Both the position numbers and the translations under genes were made by a program. Shown here one piece after another: positions 27,123-34,899 of a stretch of DNA of 64,000 bases (positions are counted from its first letter, which is position 1; every line of letters begins with the position of its first letter). The stretch covers positions 62,001 through 126,000 of the forward strand of contig CAIMSU010000232.1 in assembly GCA_903844155.1 (NCBI GenBank). Reading direction: 5' to 3'. The notes under the pieces were generated by a model. That model did no database searches, was not told where the DNA came from, and worked only from the letters and a program-made list of their open reading frames with translations. This DNA is from an uncultured Pseudomonadota bacterium (lineage in GTDB: Bacteria > Myxococcota_A > UBA796 > SXON01).

Positions 27123-27983
27123 ATGATTGAACACCGCTGGGATCTGCGTGGGATGCGCTTTGCCGGGCTCCGCTGGCCTGCCGACGAGGCCGGGGCGGCC
27201 GGCCCGGTCACCGTCTTCCTCCACGGTTTTCTCGATCACGCGGGCGCCTGGGAGGGCGTCGCCGAGCTGCTCCCCGGGGAGCGGGTAGCCGTCGACCACC
27301 GGGGGCATGGTCGCTCGCAGCACAATCCGCCCGGCGCCAGCTACTTCTTTGCCGACTACCTCGCGGATCTCGACGTGCTCCTCGACGCCCTCTCGCCAAC
27401 CCGGCCGGTGCGCCTGGTCGGGCACTCCATGGGTGGGACGATCGCGACGTTGTACGCCGGCGCCCGGCCACAGCGCGTGGCCTCTGTCGTCAGCCTCGAC
27501 GGCCTCGGGTTGCACGACGGCGGCGACGAGGTCGTCGTGCGGATGGAGCAATTCCTGGACGGAGCGAAGAAACCCCCGCGCAACCGTCCGATGCCGTCCG
27601 TGCGAGCAGCCGCTGACCGCATCCTGCGCGACCACCCGCGGGTCGGCGCGGACTGGGCCAACCGGCTCGCAGAACGGGGCACGGTCCCGGTCGAGGGCGG
27701 CGTCACCTGGTCGTTCGACCCGCTGCACCGGGCGCGATCCCCCGTCCCGTACCGCCACGGCCACCACCTCCCGCTCCTGGCCCGCATCCAGGCGCCCGTC
27801 CTCGCGCTTCGGCCTGAATTTCCCGTGTTTGCGGCTGATGATGTCGCGAAGCTGGAGGCCGCCGTACCGACCCTGACCGCGGTGACGATCCCGGGCACCG
27901 GACACAGCATGCATCAGGAGGCGCCCGGCATGATCGCGAGGGAGATCCGGTCATTTTGGGTCGCGACTGCCGGCACGGGGTGA
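27123..27983 (+). CDS. alpha/beta hydrolase
   Basis: 286 residues, cytoplasmic (no signal). The fold signatures are the oxyanion motif HGFLDHAG, VDHRGHGRS, and the nucleophile elbow GHSMGG with Ser102. The catalytic His is probably in PGTGHSMHQEAP near residue 261. This matches serum-hydrolase/thioesterase-like members acting on small esters or acyl thioesters. The substrate is unknown. Confidence 0.85.
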   Translation: MIEHRWDLRGMRFAGLRWPADEAGAAGPVTVFLHGFLDHAGAWEGVAELLPGERVAVDHRGHGRSQHNPPGASYFFADYLADLDVLLDALSPTRPVRLVGHSMGGTIATLYAGARPQRVASVVSLDGLGLHDGGDEVVVRMEQFLDGAKKPPRNRPMPSVRAAADRILRDHPRVGADWANRLAERGTVPVEGGVTWSFDPLHRARSPVPYRHGHHLPLLARIQAPVLALRPEFPVFAADDVAKLEAAVPTLTAVTIPGTGHSMHQEAPGMIAREIRSFWVATAGTG

Positions 27984-27992
27984 CGGAGCGGC

Positions 27993-28021
27993 TTGACGAA
28001 AGGCCCCCGGCACGTGATATT
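27993..28021 (+). promoter_or_regulatory. sigma70-type promoter of the SDR-RidA-hydratase operon
   Basis: TTGACG (27993-27998), a 17-nt spacer, then GATATT (28016-28021). GGAG at 28030-28033 precedes ATG 28042 by 8 nt. Confidence 0.55.
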
Positions 28022-28041
28022 GGGCGGCCGGAGTTTTGTCG

Positions 28042-28788
28042 ATGGCGATTCGTAGACATGTAGTGATCACCGGTGGTGGTCGCGGAATTGGCGCGGAGAT
28101 CGCCCGTCGGTTCGCCGCTCAGGGCGACCGGATCACCGTCATGTCCCGCACGCGGGACGAGGTGGAGAAGGTCGCGGACGAGATCGGCGGCTACGGCGTC
28201 CGGTGCGACGTTGGCGAGCCAGCCAGCGTCGAGGCGGCCTTCATGGCAGCCGGCCCGGTGGACGTCCTCATCAACAACGCCGGCGTGGCGCGATCCTCGC
28301 CGGTTTTGAAGACGGACGTGCGGGTCTGGGACGAGCACCTGAAGGTGAACCTGACGGGCGCGTTCCTATGCTCGCTCAAGGTGCTGCCGTTCATGGCGTC
28401 GCGCAGCAAGGGCCGCATCATCAACGTCGCCAGCGTGGCGGGGCTCAAGGGGTATCCCTACCTCGCAGCCTATTGCGCCTCCAAGCACGGCTTGATCGGG
28501 CTCACGCGCGCGCTGGCCGCCGAGTATGCGGACAAGGGCGTGACCGTGAACGCGATCTGCCCCGGCTACGTCGACTCGCCCCTGCTGACCGCGGCGATCG
28601 CCAACATCGTCGAGAAGACGGGTCGGTCGATCGAGGACGTCAAAGCCGAACTCGAAGCCCAGAACCCCCAGAACCGGTTCCTGGATGCCTCGGAGGTCGC
28701 CTCCCTCGCGGTGTTCCTGGCGTCGGACGACGCGAAGGGCATCAACGGGCAGGCATTGTCGGTCTGTGGCGGCGCCCTCAACACCTGA
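28042..28788 (+). CDS. short-chain dehydrogenase/reductase
   Basis: 248 residues. The NAD(P) motif is TGGGRGIG (~11-18), then NNAG. The active-site Ser is in INVASVAG and the Tyr/Lys pair is in YCASKHGLIGL. Most similar in style to 3-hydroxyacyl-CoA dehydrogenase-type SDRs. Start ATG 28042, preceded by GGAG. With RidA and the enoyl-CoA hydratase downstream it forms a coupled trio of the kind found in 2-aminobenzoyl-CoA type gene clusters, where the SDR would oxidise a 3-hydroxyacyl-CoA. Confidence 0.9.
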   Translation: MAIRRHVVITGGGRGIGAEIARRFAAQGDRITVMSRTRDEVEKVADEIGGYGVRCDVGEPASVEAAFMAAGPVDVLINNAGVARSSPVLKTDVRVWDEHLKVNLTGAFLCSLKVLPFMASRSKGRIINVASVAGLKGYPYLAAYCASKHGLIGLTRALAAEYADKGVTVNAICPGYVDSPLLTAAIANIVEKTGRSIEDVKAELEAQNPQNRFLDASEVASLAVFLASDDAKGINGQALSVCGGALNT

Positions 28789-29194
28789 GCGGCCGCTCGC
28801 CGGAGCGGTTGAGCCGGCGGGCTGGCTCCCTCCGCGTGGGTATTCCAACGGTTACGTTGTTGGAAACATGCTTTTCGTGGCTGGCCAGGTCGGCTGGGAC
28901 GTGCAGGGACGGATGGTCGAGGGCTTCGTCGCCCAGTTCCGGCAGGCGCTGGAGAACGTGCGCGCGGTGCTGGATGCGGCGGGGGTTCCGGTAGCGAACG
29001 TGGGCCGTGTGACGGTCTATGTGACGGACAAGCAGGCCTACATCGCGGGGAGTCGTGAGATCGGCCAGGCCTGGCGCGCGGTCCTCGGGCGGCACTTCCC
29101 GGCGATGTCGCTGGTCCAGGTCGCGGACCTGCTGGAGGAGGGCGCGACGGTGGAGATCGAGGTCACGGCCGTGCTGACGGCGGGTCCGGGATGA
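28766..29194 (+). CDS. RidA family protein
   Basis: 142 residues from GTG 28766, the only start codon upstream of the conserved EPAGWLPPRGYSNG. It overlaps the SDR end by 23 nt. The YjgF/RidA core is present: MLFVAGQVGWD, LENVRAVLDAAGVPVANVGRVTVYVTD and VQVADLLEEGATVEIEVTA. RidA proteins deaminate reactive enamine/imine intermediates; whether this subtype does so is uncertain, since the catalytic Arg of classic RidA is not obvious. The stop overlaps the next ATG. Confidence 0.87.
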   Translation: MAAPSTPERPLAGAVEPAGWLPPRGYSNGYVVGNMLFVAGQVGWDVQGRMVEGFVAQFRQALENVRAVLDAAGVPVANVGRVTVYVTDKQAYIAGSREIGQAWRAVLGRHFPAMSLVQVADLLEEGATVEIEVTAVLTAGPG

Positions 29195-29985
29195 CAGCAC
29201 CTCCCTGGCCTTTTCTGGTCTCGCGCGACCGGGGCGTCACGACCATCACCCTCGACCGACCGGACAAGCTCAACGCCCTGACCTTCGCGATCTACACCGA
29301 TCTCGCCCGTTTTCTGCGCGAGGACGCCGCCGTCCCCGGCACCCGCTCCATCGTGATCACCGGCGCCGGCCGCGCTTTCTGCTCCGGCGGCGACGTCGAG
29401 GACATCATCGGCCAGCTCTTCGCGCTGGACATGGCGGGAATGCTGGCGTTCACCCGGCTGACCGGCGATCTCGTCCGTGCCATGCGCGCCCACCCGGCTC
29501 CGATCCTCGCCGCCATCAACGGCGTCGCGGCGGGCGCCGGCGCCATCATCGCCATGGCCAGCGATCTGCGGATCGCCAGCGAAAAAGGCAGGGTCAGCTT
29601 CCTCTTCAACAAGGTCGGCCTCTCGGGCGCGGACATGGGCGCGTGTCATTTGCTCCCGCGCATCGTTGGGCATGGGCGGGCGACGGAACTGTTGCTGCTC
29701 GGGGACGTCCTCGGCGCAGAAGAAGCCCATCGCATCGGGTTCTTCAACCGGGTGGTGCCGCTCGACCGGCTCATGGCCGAGGCCGAGGCGCTCGCCCGTC
29801 GCATCGCGGACGGACCGCATTTCGCCAACACCGTCACCAAGGTCCAGCTCGAGCGGGAGATGGACGTCTCGCTCTCGACGGCGATCGAGATGGAGGCGCA
29901 GGCGCAGGCGATCTGCATGTTGCACCCGGATTTTCGGGAGGCGCACGACGCGTGGCGGGAAAAGCGGGCGCCTCGGTTTCGGTAG
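29191..29985 (+). CDS. enoyl-CoA hydratase/isomerase family protein
   Basis: 264 residues. The crotonase fold is shown by TITLDRPDKLNALTF, the oxyanion-hole segments AGRAFCSGGDVEDI and INGVAAGAGAIIAMASDLRIAS, and FNKVGLSGADMGACHLLPRIVG. The GADMGAC segment is the form I associate with hydratases of 2-aminobenzoyl-CoA-type clusters. It overlaps ridA by 4 nt. A terminator is not obvious in the 177-nt gap downstream, which holds a copy of the intergenic repeat at 30017-30056. Confidence 0.9.
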   Translation: MTAPPWPFLVSRDRGVTTITLDRPDKLNALTFAIYTDLARFLREDAAVPGTRSIVITGAGRAFCSGGDVEDIIGQLFALDMAGMLAFTRLTGDLVRAMRAHPAPILAAINGVAAGAGAIIAMASDLRIASEKGRVSFLFNKVGLSGADMGACHLLPRIVGHGRATELLLLGDVLGAEEAHRIGFFNRVVPLDRLMAEAEALARRIADGPHFANTVTKVQLEREMDVSLSTAIEMEAQAQAICMLHPDFREAHDAWREKRAPRFR

Positions 29986-30016
29986 TTCACCCTGCCCTGC
30001 AGCCTCGCGAAGTGGC

Positions 30017-30056
30017 CGAGGGGCGAAGCGGCGTCCCACAGCGGATCGTGGAACGG
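30017..30056 (+). repeat. probable intergenic repeat, copy C
   Basis: AAGCGGCGTCCCACAGCG resembles the core of copies A (6289) and B (7727), and is preceded, like copy B, by a GAGGG stretch. More divergent. Confidence 0.3.
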
Positions 30057-30162
30057 CTCCGGGGGCAGCGAGCCGCCCAGACGGATCCGAAAGCCCCGCT
30101 TGGGAGCTTGACTGTCGCGCTCGGGGGATTCAAGTTAGCTGCGGTCGGTTCAGGAGTCTCGA

Positions 30163-30531
30163 TTGGACTGGTTCGCCCCCTCGCACATGCTGATCATCCT
30201 GGTCATCGTGATGATCTTCTTCGGCGCTGGAAAATTGCCCGACGTGTTCAGGCAGTTCGGCAAGGGGATCAAGGAGTTCAAGGACGCCTCCGGGGGTGTC
30301 GAGAAGAAGGGCGGGCGCGCCGAGCGGGACGCGGGCGAGGACGAGGACGACGACCAGGCCGCCTTTGAGGAGTTCAAGCGCAAGCGCAACGAAGCCAAAC
30401 GGCTGACGGCATCCAGGGTCGACGCGCCGGCCTCCCGCGAGCTGTCCGTGCTTCGAGCGACCGAGGATGCCGACGGCGACGGTGATAACGACGACGCCGG
30501 GTACGTCGCCCCCAAGTCGCGGAAGGGCTGA
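30163..30531 (+). CDS. tatA: TatA-type twin-arginine translocase subunit
   Basis: 122 residues from TTG 30163, with AGGAG 6 nt upstream. The N-terminal membrane helix (SHMLIILVIVMIFFGAGKLPD) and amphipathic helix (VFRQFGKGIKEFKDA) are classic TatA. The tail is unusually long and highly acidic (EDEDDDQ near 65 and DADGDGDNDDAG near 100). TatA forms the channel-like component for export of folded proteins. tatB and tatC are not adjacent. The malG start lies inside its 3' end. Confidence 0.92.
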   Translation: MDWFAPSHMLIILVIVMIFFGAGKLPDVFRQFGKGIKEFKDASGGVEKKGGRAERDAGEDEDDDQAAFEEFKRKRNEAKRLTASRVDAPASRELSVLRATEDADGDGDNDDAGYVAPKSRKG

Positions 30532-31384
30532 GCGCATCCGGACGGTCTCGGACCGCGCTTTCTGGGCGACGCACGCCGTTCTGGTGCTGGCGACGGGTGC
30601 GGTGCTCTACCCGGTGCTGTGGGTCGTGAAGATGGCGCTTTCTCCCTCGCAAGGCTTCGCGGGCGGGGCCTCGCCGATCCCGACGACGGTGACGCTGGAG
30701 AACTTCGTCGCGGTCGCGTCGACGACTTCGGCGGATGGACACTGGCTTTTCGTGCGGCAGCTCTGCAATTCGCTCGCGGTTGCCTCTGCCACGGCGGTGG
30801 TCGGCGTGACGGTCGCCGCGACGGCCGCGTGGTCGCTCTCGCGCTGGCGGTTCTACGGCCGCGAAGGCATGATCTCGGGCTTCCTGCTCACGCAGATGTT
30901 CCCGAGCGTGCTGATGTCCATCCCGCTCTACCTGCTGCTCGACGCGCTCCACCTGCTCGACTCGCTCACCGGCCTCGTCCTCGTCTATGCCACGACCTCC
31001 GTGCCTTTCTCGATCTGGAACCTCAAGGGCTACTTCGACACCATCCCCGTCGAGCTGGAGGAAGCGGCGACCCTCGACGGCGCGTCTCGCTGGACGACGT
31101 TCACCAAGATCATCCTGCCTTTGGCTCGACCCGCCCTCGTGGTGACGGGTCTGTTTTCCTTCATGACCGCCTGGAACGAGTTCATCCTCGCCGCGACGCT
31201 CATCGGCGACGAAAAGGCGTACACGCTCCCGGTGGTGCTGAACGGCTACGTCGGAGAATTCGGCGCGGAATGGGGGAAGTTCTCGGCGGGCGCCATCCTC
31301 GTCAGCATCCCGGTCATCGGGCTGTTCTTCTTTTTGCAGAAGCAGTTGGTCGAGGGGCTGACGTCGGGCGGGGTGAAGGGGTGA
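30467..31384 (+). CDS. malG: MalG-type ABC transporter permease
   Basis: 305 residues and six membrane segments. The cytoplasmic EAA loop reads LEEAATLDGASRWTTFTKIILPLARP, the coupling helix for a MalK-type ATPase. The end KQLVEGLTSGGVKG is typical MalG. The start is uncertain: ATG 30467 overlaps tatA by 65 nt, GTG 30482 is possible, and no good start exists after the tatA stop. Its partners, the MalE-MalF fusion and MalK, are encoded 3.5 kb away on the other strand (34896-38215), so the transporter genes are split. Confidence 0.88.
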   Translation: MPTATVITTTPGTSPPSRGRAERIRTVSDRAFWATHAVLVLATGAVLYPVLWVVKMALSPSQGFAGGASPIPTTVTLENFVAVASTTSADGHWLFVRQLCNSLAVASATAVVGVTVAATAAWSLSRWRFYGREGMISGFLLTQMFPSVLMSIPLYLLLDALHLLDSLTGLVLVYATTSVPFSIWNLKGYFDTIPVELEEAATLDGASRWTTFTKIILPLARPALVVTGLFSFMTAWNEFILAATLIGDEKAYTLPVVLNGYVGEFGAEWGKFSAGAILVSIPVIGLFFFLQKQLVEGLTSGGVKG

Positions 31385-31397
31385 CCGCTGGCAGGCG

Positions 31398-32603
31398 TCA
31401 CGGGCACGGCGTCGCGGGCGCGAAGCCGACCTGGCCGGCCTCCCGGTCGGTGTAGACGACGTAGGAGTACATGGGGAGGTTGCCGAGGTCGAGGAAGGTC
31501 TGGTCCGCCTGGGCGTATGTGTCGTTCGCGACGCTCGGTAGGTAGCCGTAGTGGCCGTCGCCTTGTGCGAACCAGGCGAGGTACGACTCGGTGGGCGGCA
31601 GGGACAGGACCACGTCACCATCGAGGTGGATGTTCAACCAGGGGAGCGCGGTATCGATGTCCGACGGCGGTGTGGACGTCGATTTGCCGCCCGAGCCAGG
31701 TTCCCACCAGGATTCGTCGCCGAAGATCGGTGCGTACGCCGGGTCGGCGGAGACCGTGTCGATGAGCGTCTGGTAGGCGGCGTCGGGCAGGATGAGGTTC
31801 GGTCCGCCGGAGTCCAGCAGCGCGCTCAGGGAGCCTGTGTCACCGGAGGCCGGGAACGACGTCGTCGTGCCATCGGCCGCGACGAGATCGAAGCTCTCCG
31901 CGTCGACGAGGTAGTCCGTGTCGTCGGCGAGCAGCGCCGAGTATTGCATGGACCCCGTGGTCTGTTCGGCCCCGAACCCGCCGATCCAGAGCGTCCCTCC
32001 CACGTGGCAGTACCGCAGCGCGAAGGCCTCCGGGGCGCCCTGCTCGGTGACGACATCCGAGAGGTAGGAGTCCGTCCCGCGCAACAAGCTGCCGTCCGGA
32101 CCGAGGCCCATGATCCCGTCGACGGGGCTCTCCACAGCGCCATCGTCCGAGTCGCACGAGATGTAGCCGAACATGTCCGTCTCGGTGACCGCGGCGAATC
32201 GGAGTGACACGGGCGGCACGCCGTCGAGTGAGGCGCGGTCCGCGTAGATCTCACCGGACCATGTGAGTTCGCCCGCGTCATAGCTGGCGGACGCGGACTG
32301 ACCTTGATCCTGCCCGCTGCTCGGGTCGTACAGAGATGTGATGCCGTCGACGGTACAGGAGGTGCAGCCCTTCGCGGAGACTGCGGTGCTGCTCGACCCG
32401 GAGTCGATGCTCACCCAGGACGTTTGGCCACCGAGCGTCAGCGCTGCCGTATGATCGAAGGAGCACCCCGACAATGGCACGGCCACCGGCCACGAAACGG
32501 GGGTGATCGTCGCGGAATCGGCAACCGAATCGACCCCGTCAGGCCCGGTCTTCGCCGCACACCCGGCCACCAAAACCGCGATCACGCAGACACCCACTCG
32601 CAT
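31398..32603 (-). CDS. pepsin-like (family A1) aspartic protease lipoprotein, paralogue 2
   Basis: 401 residues from ATG 32603 (a longer frame upstream has no signal peptide). The lipobox is VLVAGC. The catalytic motifs are SIDSGSS with Asp67 and LLDSGGPNLILP with Asp264, and VDGIMGLG lies between them. The C-terminal NLPMYSYVVYTDREAGQVGFAP is nearly the same as in paralogue 1 (6416-7681). SSAVS/SKGCTSC suggests a conserved disulfide. It is probably tethered to the outer membrane. The gene ends 14 nt after the convergent malG stop and is divergent from the DUF4143 ATPase. Confidence 0.88.
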   Translation of the reverse strand: MRVGVCVIAVLVAGCAAKTGPDGVDSVADSATITPVSWPVAVPLSGCSFDHTAALTLGGQTSWVSIDSGSSSTAVSAKGCTSCTVDGITSLYDPSSGQDQGQSASASYDAGELTWSGEIYADRASLDGVPPVSLRFAAVTETDMFGYISCDSDDGAVESPVDGIMGLGPDGSLLRGTDSYLSDVVTEQGAPEAFALRYCHVGGTLWIGGFGAEQTTGSMQYSALLADDTDYLVDAESFDLVAADGTTTSFPASGDTGSLSALLDSGGPNLILPDAAYQTLIDTVSADPAYAPIFGDESWWEPGSGGKSTSTPPSDIDTALPWLNIHLDGDVVLSLPPTESYLAWFAQGDGHYGYLPSVANDTYAQADQTFLDLGNLPMYSYVVYTDREAGQVGFAPATPCP

Positions 32604-32691
32604 GAGGACAAACCTGGGGTTGACGAAGGTACGCGCGAGGGCCCGGTTCATTCGAACCCGGGGCGAAAAAGGCGCGAAAATTGCCGGGTCG

Positions 32692-32722
32692 TGGTAATTG
32701 TGGATCTGATCCACAATCACCA
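32692..32722. promoter_or_regulatory. operator-like palindrome abutting the ATPase start codon
   Basis: The perfect 10-bp arms ATTGTGGATC (32697-32706) and GATCCACAAT (32708-32717) are separated by a single T. Allowing one mismatch, the arms extend to 15 bp and reach the A of ATG 32722. As DNA it is a good dimer-binding operator. As RNA it would form a hairpin hiding the start region. Autoregulation of the ATPase gene is the simplest reading. Confidence 0.55.
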
Positions 32723-33915
32723 TGACTCGCCGCACGCTCACCCCCCGCCTTGTTGAACTCACCCGTGGTTTCCCAGCGTTGTTCCTTACTGGTCCGCGGC
32801 AGAGCGGCAAGACCACGCTCGCGCGAGCGACGTTTCCGGCCTGGCCGTACCGGTCGCTGGAGGACCTGCAGGTCCGGGAGGAGGCGGTGCAGGATCCGCG
32901 GGGGTTCCTCGCACGGTTTGACGGCTCGGCGGGACTGATCCTGGATGAGGTGCAGCGTGCTCCTGAACTGTTCAGCTATCTGCAAGGCTTTCTGGACGAG
33001 CGGCGCGTCGGGCCGGTCCTGCTGACAGGGTCGCAGAATTTCCAACTTTCAGCCGCGATCACGCAAAGCCTCGCAGGCCGGGCTGGCCTGCTGGAGCTGC
33101 TCCCGTTCTCGCAGGCTGAGCTGGCCGGGCTAGAGGCTCGGGCGCCGTCGTCGCTCGCGAGCGGTTGGCAGCCGGTCGCCGGGATGGGCAGTGACCTGGA
33201 CGAAGCGCTCTTTCGTGGCGGATATCCGGCGATCCATGATCGAGGCGTGGACCCCCGCGCCTGGCTCGATGCCTACGTCCGCACGTATGTGGAGCGCGAT
33301 GTCCGCGCCCTCGCGAACATCGGCGATCTCGCGACGTTTACGCGCTTCCTTCGTCTGTGTGCCGGCCGTGTCGGGCAACTCCTCAACCTCTCCGCCCTCG
33401 GTGCTGACGCCGGGGTCGACCACACGACCGCGCGACGGTGGATCTCGATCCTGGAAGCGAGCTACGTCATTCGCCTGCTTCCACCACACTTCCGCAACTT
33501 TTCCAAGCGGCTGGTCAGGACGCCCAAGCTGTACTTCTACGACACGGGGCTGGCGTGCACCCTCCTCGGGGTTCGGTCGGTTGGAGACGTCGCGACCCAC
33601 CCGCTGCGTGGTCCGCTCGTCGAGAACCTTGTGGTCACCGAACTTCTGAAGGTGTTCCTTCATCATGGTGAACCCGCGCCGCTGTATTTCTGGCGCGATC
33701 ATGCGGGACACGAGGCGGACGTGCTCATCGAGCTCGGGTCCGAGGCGATCCCGGTCGAGGTCAAGTCCGCAGCGACGATTCCGGCGGACGCCTTCGGCGG
33801 GCTGCGGACCTACGCGGCGATCTCTGGTCGGAAGTCTGGTGTGCTCGTGTACGGCGGCCAGGAGTCGTACATGCGTGGGGACAACGTCGTCCAGGGCTGG
33901 GAAGGGGTGAGCTGA
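32722..33915 (+). CDS. AAA_14/DUF4143 family ATPase
   Basis: 397 residues. Walker A is GPRQSGKTTLARA (~27-39), then LILDEVQRAPELFSYLQ (Walker B region) and LLTGSQNF. The C-terminal DUF4143 part carries LYFYDTGLACTLLG, LVENLVVTELLK, then FWRDHAGHEADVLIEL and IPVEVKSAATI, the PD-(D/E)XK-like end of the family. These orphan ATPases are widespread and often mobile; their role is unknown. The start codon is covered by the palindrome at 32692-32722. Base composition does not stand out by eye from its neighbours. Confidence 0.92.
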   Translation: MTRRTLTPRLVELTRGFPALFLTGPRQSGKTTLARATFPAWPYRSLEDLQVREEAVQDPRGFLARFDGSAGLILDEVQRAPELFSYLQGFLDERRVGPVLLTGSQNFQLSAAITQSLAGRAGLLELLPFSQAELAGLEARAPSSLASGWQPVAGMGSDLDEALFRGGYPAIHDRGVDPRAWLDAYVRTYVERDVRALANIGDLATFTRFLRLCAGRVGQLLNLSALGADAGVDHTTARRWISILEASYVIRLLPPHFRNFSKRLVRTPKLYFYDTGLACTLLGVRSVGDVATHPLRGPLVENLVVTELLKVFLHHGEPAPLYFWRDHAGHEADVLIELGSEAIPVEVKSAATIPADAFGGLRTYAAISGRKSGVLVYGGQESYMRGDNVVQGWEGVS

Positions 33916-33942
33916 CGCGCACCCCTCGGCTCGGCCCGACCG

Positions 33943-34899
33943 TCAACAAAACTCCGCCTCAAACGCCTCTCTCAACCCCGGCCTCCCCTCCACCGCAGCC
34001 CTCACCCGTCCCTCCACCCGCGCGCGAAACCGCCCCTTCGCCAGCCCTTCGATCGCTCGCTCGGCGAGCACCTGTTCCGCCGTTTCCAGAAGTTTGACCA
34101 GGAATTCTGCCGCCGCCTCCACCGGGCTCGTCGCGAGCAGGCCGACGAGTGAGGTTCGCGTCTCCGTCGAGTCCTGCGACCCCCAGAACCCGGTCAGGAG
34201 CGTGACCGCGCGCAGCTCCGGCGATCCGGCCAGCGCGATCGCCGCCTCGATCCATAGGGTTCCGTGCAGGAACCCGGCGACGAAGTCGAGATACTCCGTT
34301 GGTTCGAGCATCAGCAGCGCCGTGAAGCAATCGCCGAGGACCCGCGGCTCGCGGTCGCCGGTCTTGATCTTGAGCCGCAAAGGCAGGATCCCCTCGTGCA
34401 TGCCCATTCCGCCGATCGCGCGCGCCGCGTCGCCGCGGACCACCGGGGCCGGGTCCAGAAGCATGTCGGTCAGCCGCTCCAGCGCCTCAAAGTCGTCCAT
34501 GTCGCAGCCGATCAGCGCGAGCGCACACAGCCCGCGCACGGGCGGGGCCTTGTCGGTCGGCTTCGGGACGTCGGGCTCGAACTGGGTGTAGCGCGTCCCG
34601 GCTAGGAAGAAGTCGGCGTTTGCATAGCCAAGCTCCTTCAGCGCGACGAGGATGGGAAACTTTGCGACACACTGCGGGTCGCTCTCGACCGGGTTCACCA
34701 GCATCCGCGCGTAGGACGCGAGCAGGTCGGGGACAAGGTCGGTCAGATGCCGATCACCGGTGAGGACGGCTGCGCGGGCGATGACGTGGTGGCTGGGGTC
34801 GGCGAGCAGGCGACGGAGCGCCGGCACCGCTCGCTCCTCCGGAACACTGCGAAGGTCGCGTAGCTCGGCGAACTTCAGCTCCAGGTTTGGCCGCTTCAC
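33943..34899 (-). CDS. HEAT-repeat-like protein coupled to the MalE-MalF gene
   Basis: 318 residues from GTG 34899. Alpha-helical repeats (VPALRRLLADPSHHVIARAA, ALERLTDMLLDPAPVVRGDAARAIGGMG) suggest a HEAT-like solenoid throughout; no signal peptide or membrane helix. The start overlaps the malE-malF stop (GTGA), so it is the last gene of the malK-malEF operon. A scaffold or regulator of the transporter is a guess based only on position. Confidence 0.75.
   Translation of the reverse strand: MKRPNLELKFAELRDLRSVPEERAVPALRRLLADPSHHVIARAAVLTGDRHLTDLVPDLLASYARMLVNPVESDPQCVAKFPILVALKELGYANADFFLAGTRYTQFEPDVPKPTDKAPPVRGLCALALIGCDMDDFEALERLTDMLLDPAPVVRGDAARAIGGMGMHEGILPLRLKIKTGDREPRVLGDCFTALLMLEPTEYLDFVAGFLHGTLWIEAAIALAGSPELRAVTLLTGFWGSQDSTETRTSLVGLLATSPVEAAAEFLVKLLETAEQVLAERAIEGLAKGRFRARVEGRVRAAVEGRPGLREAFEAEFC

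Noticed and set aside
30108-30140. TTGACT and TTAGCT upstream of tatA as a sigma70 promoter
   Set aside because: The spacer would be 21 nt, too long for a credible promoter.
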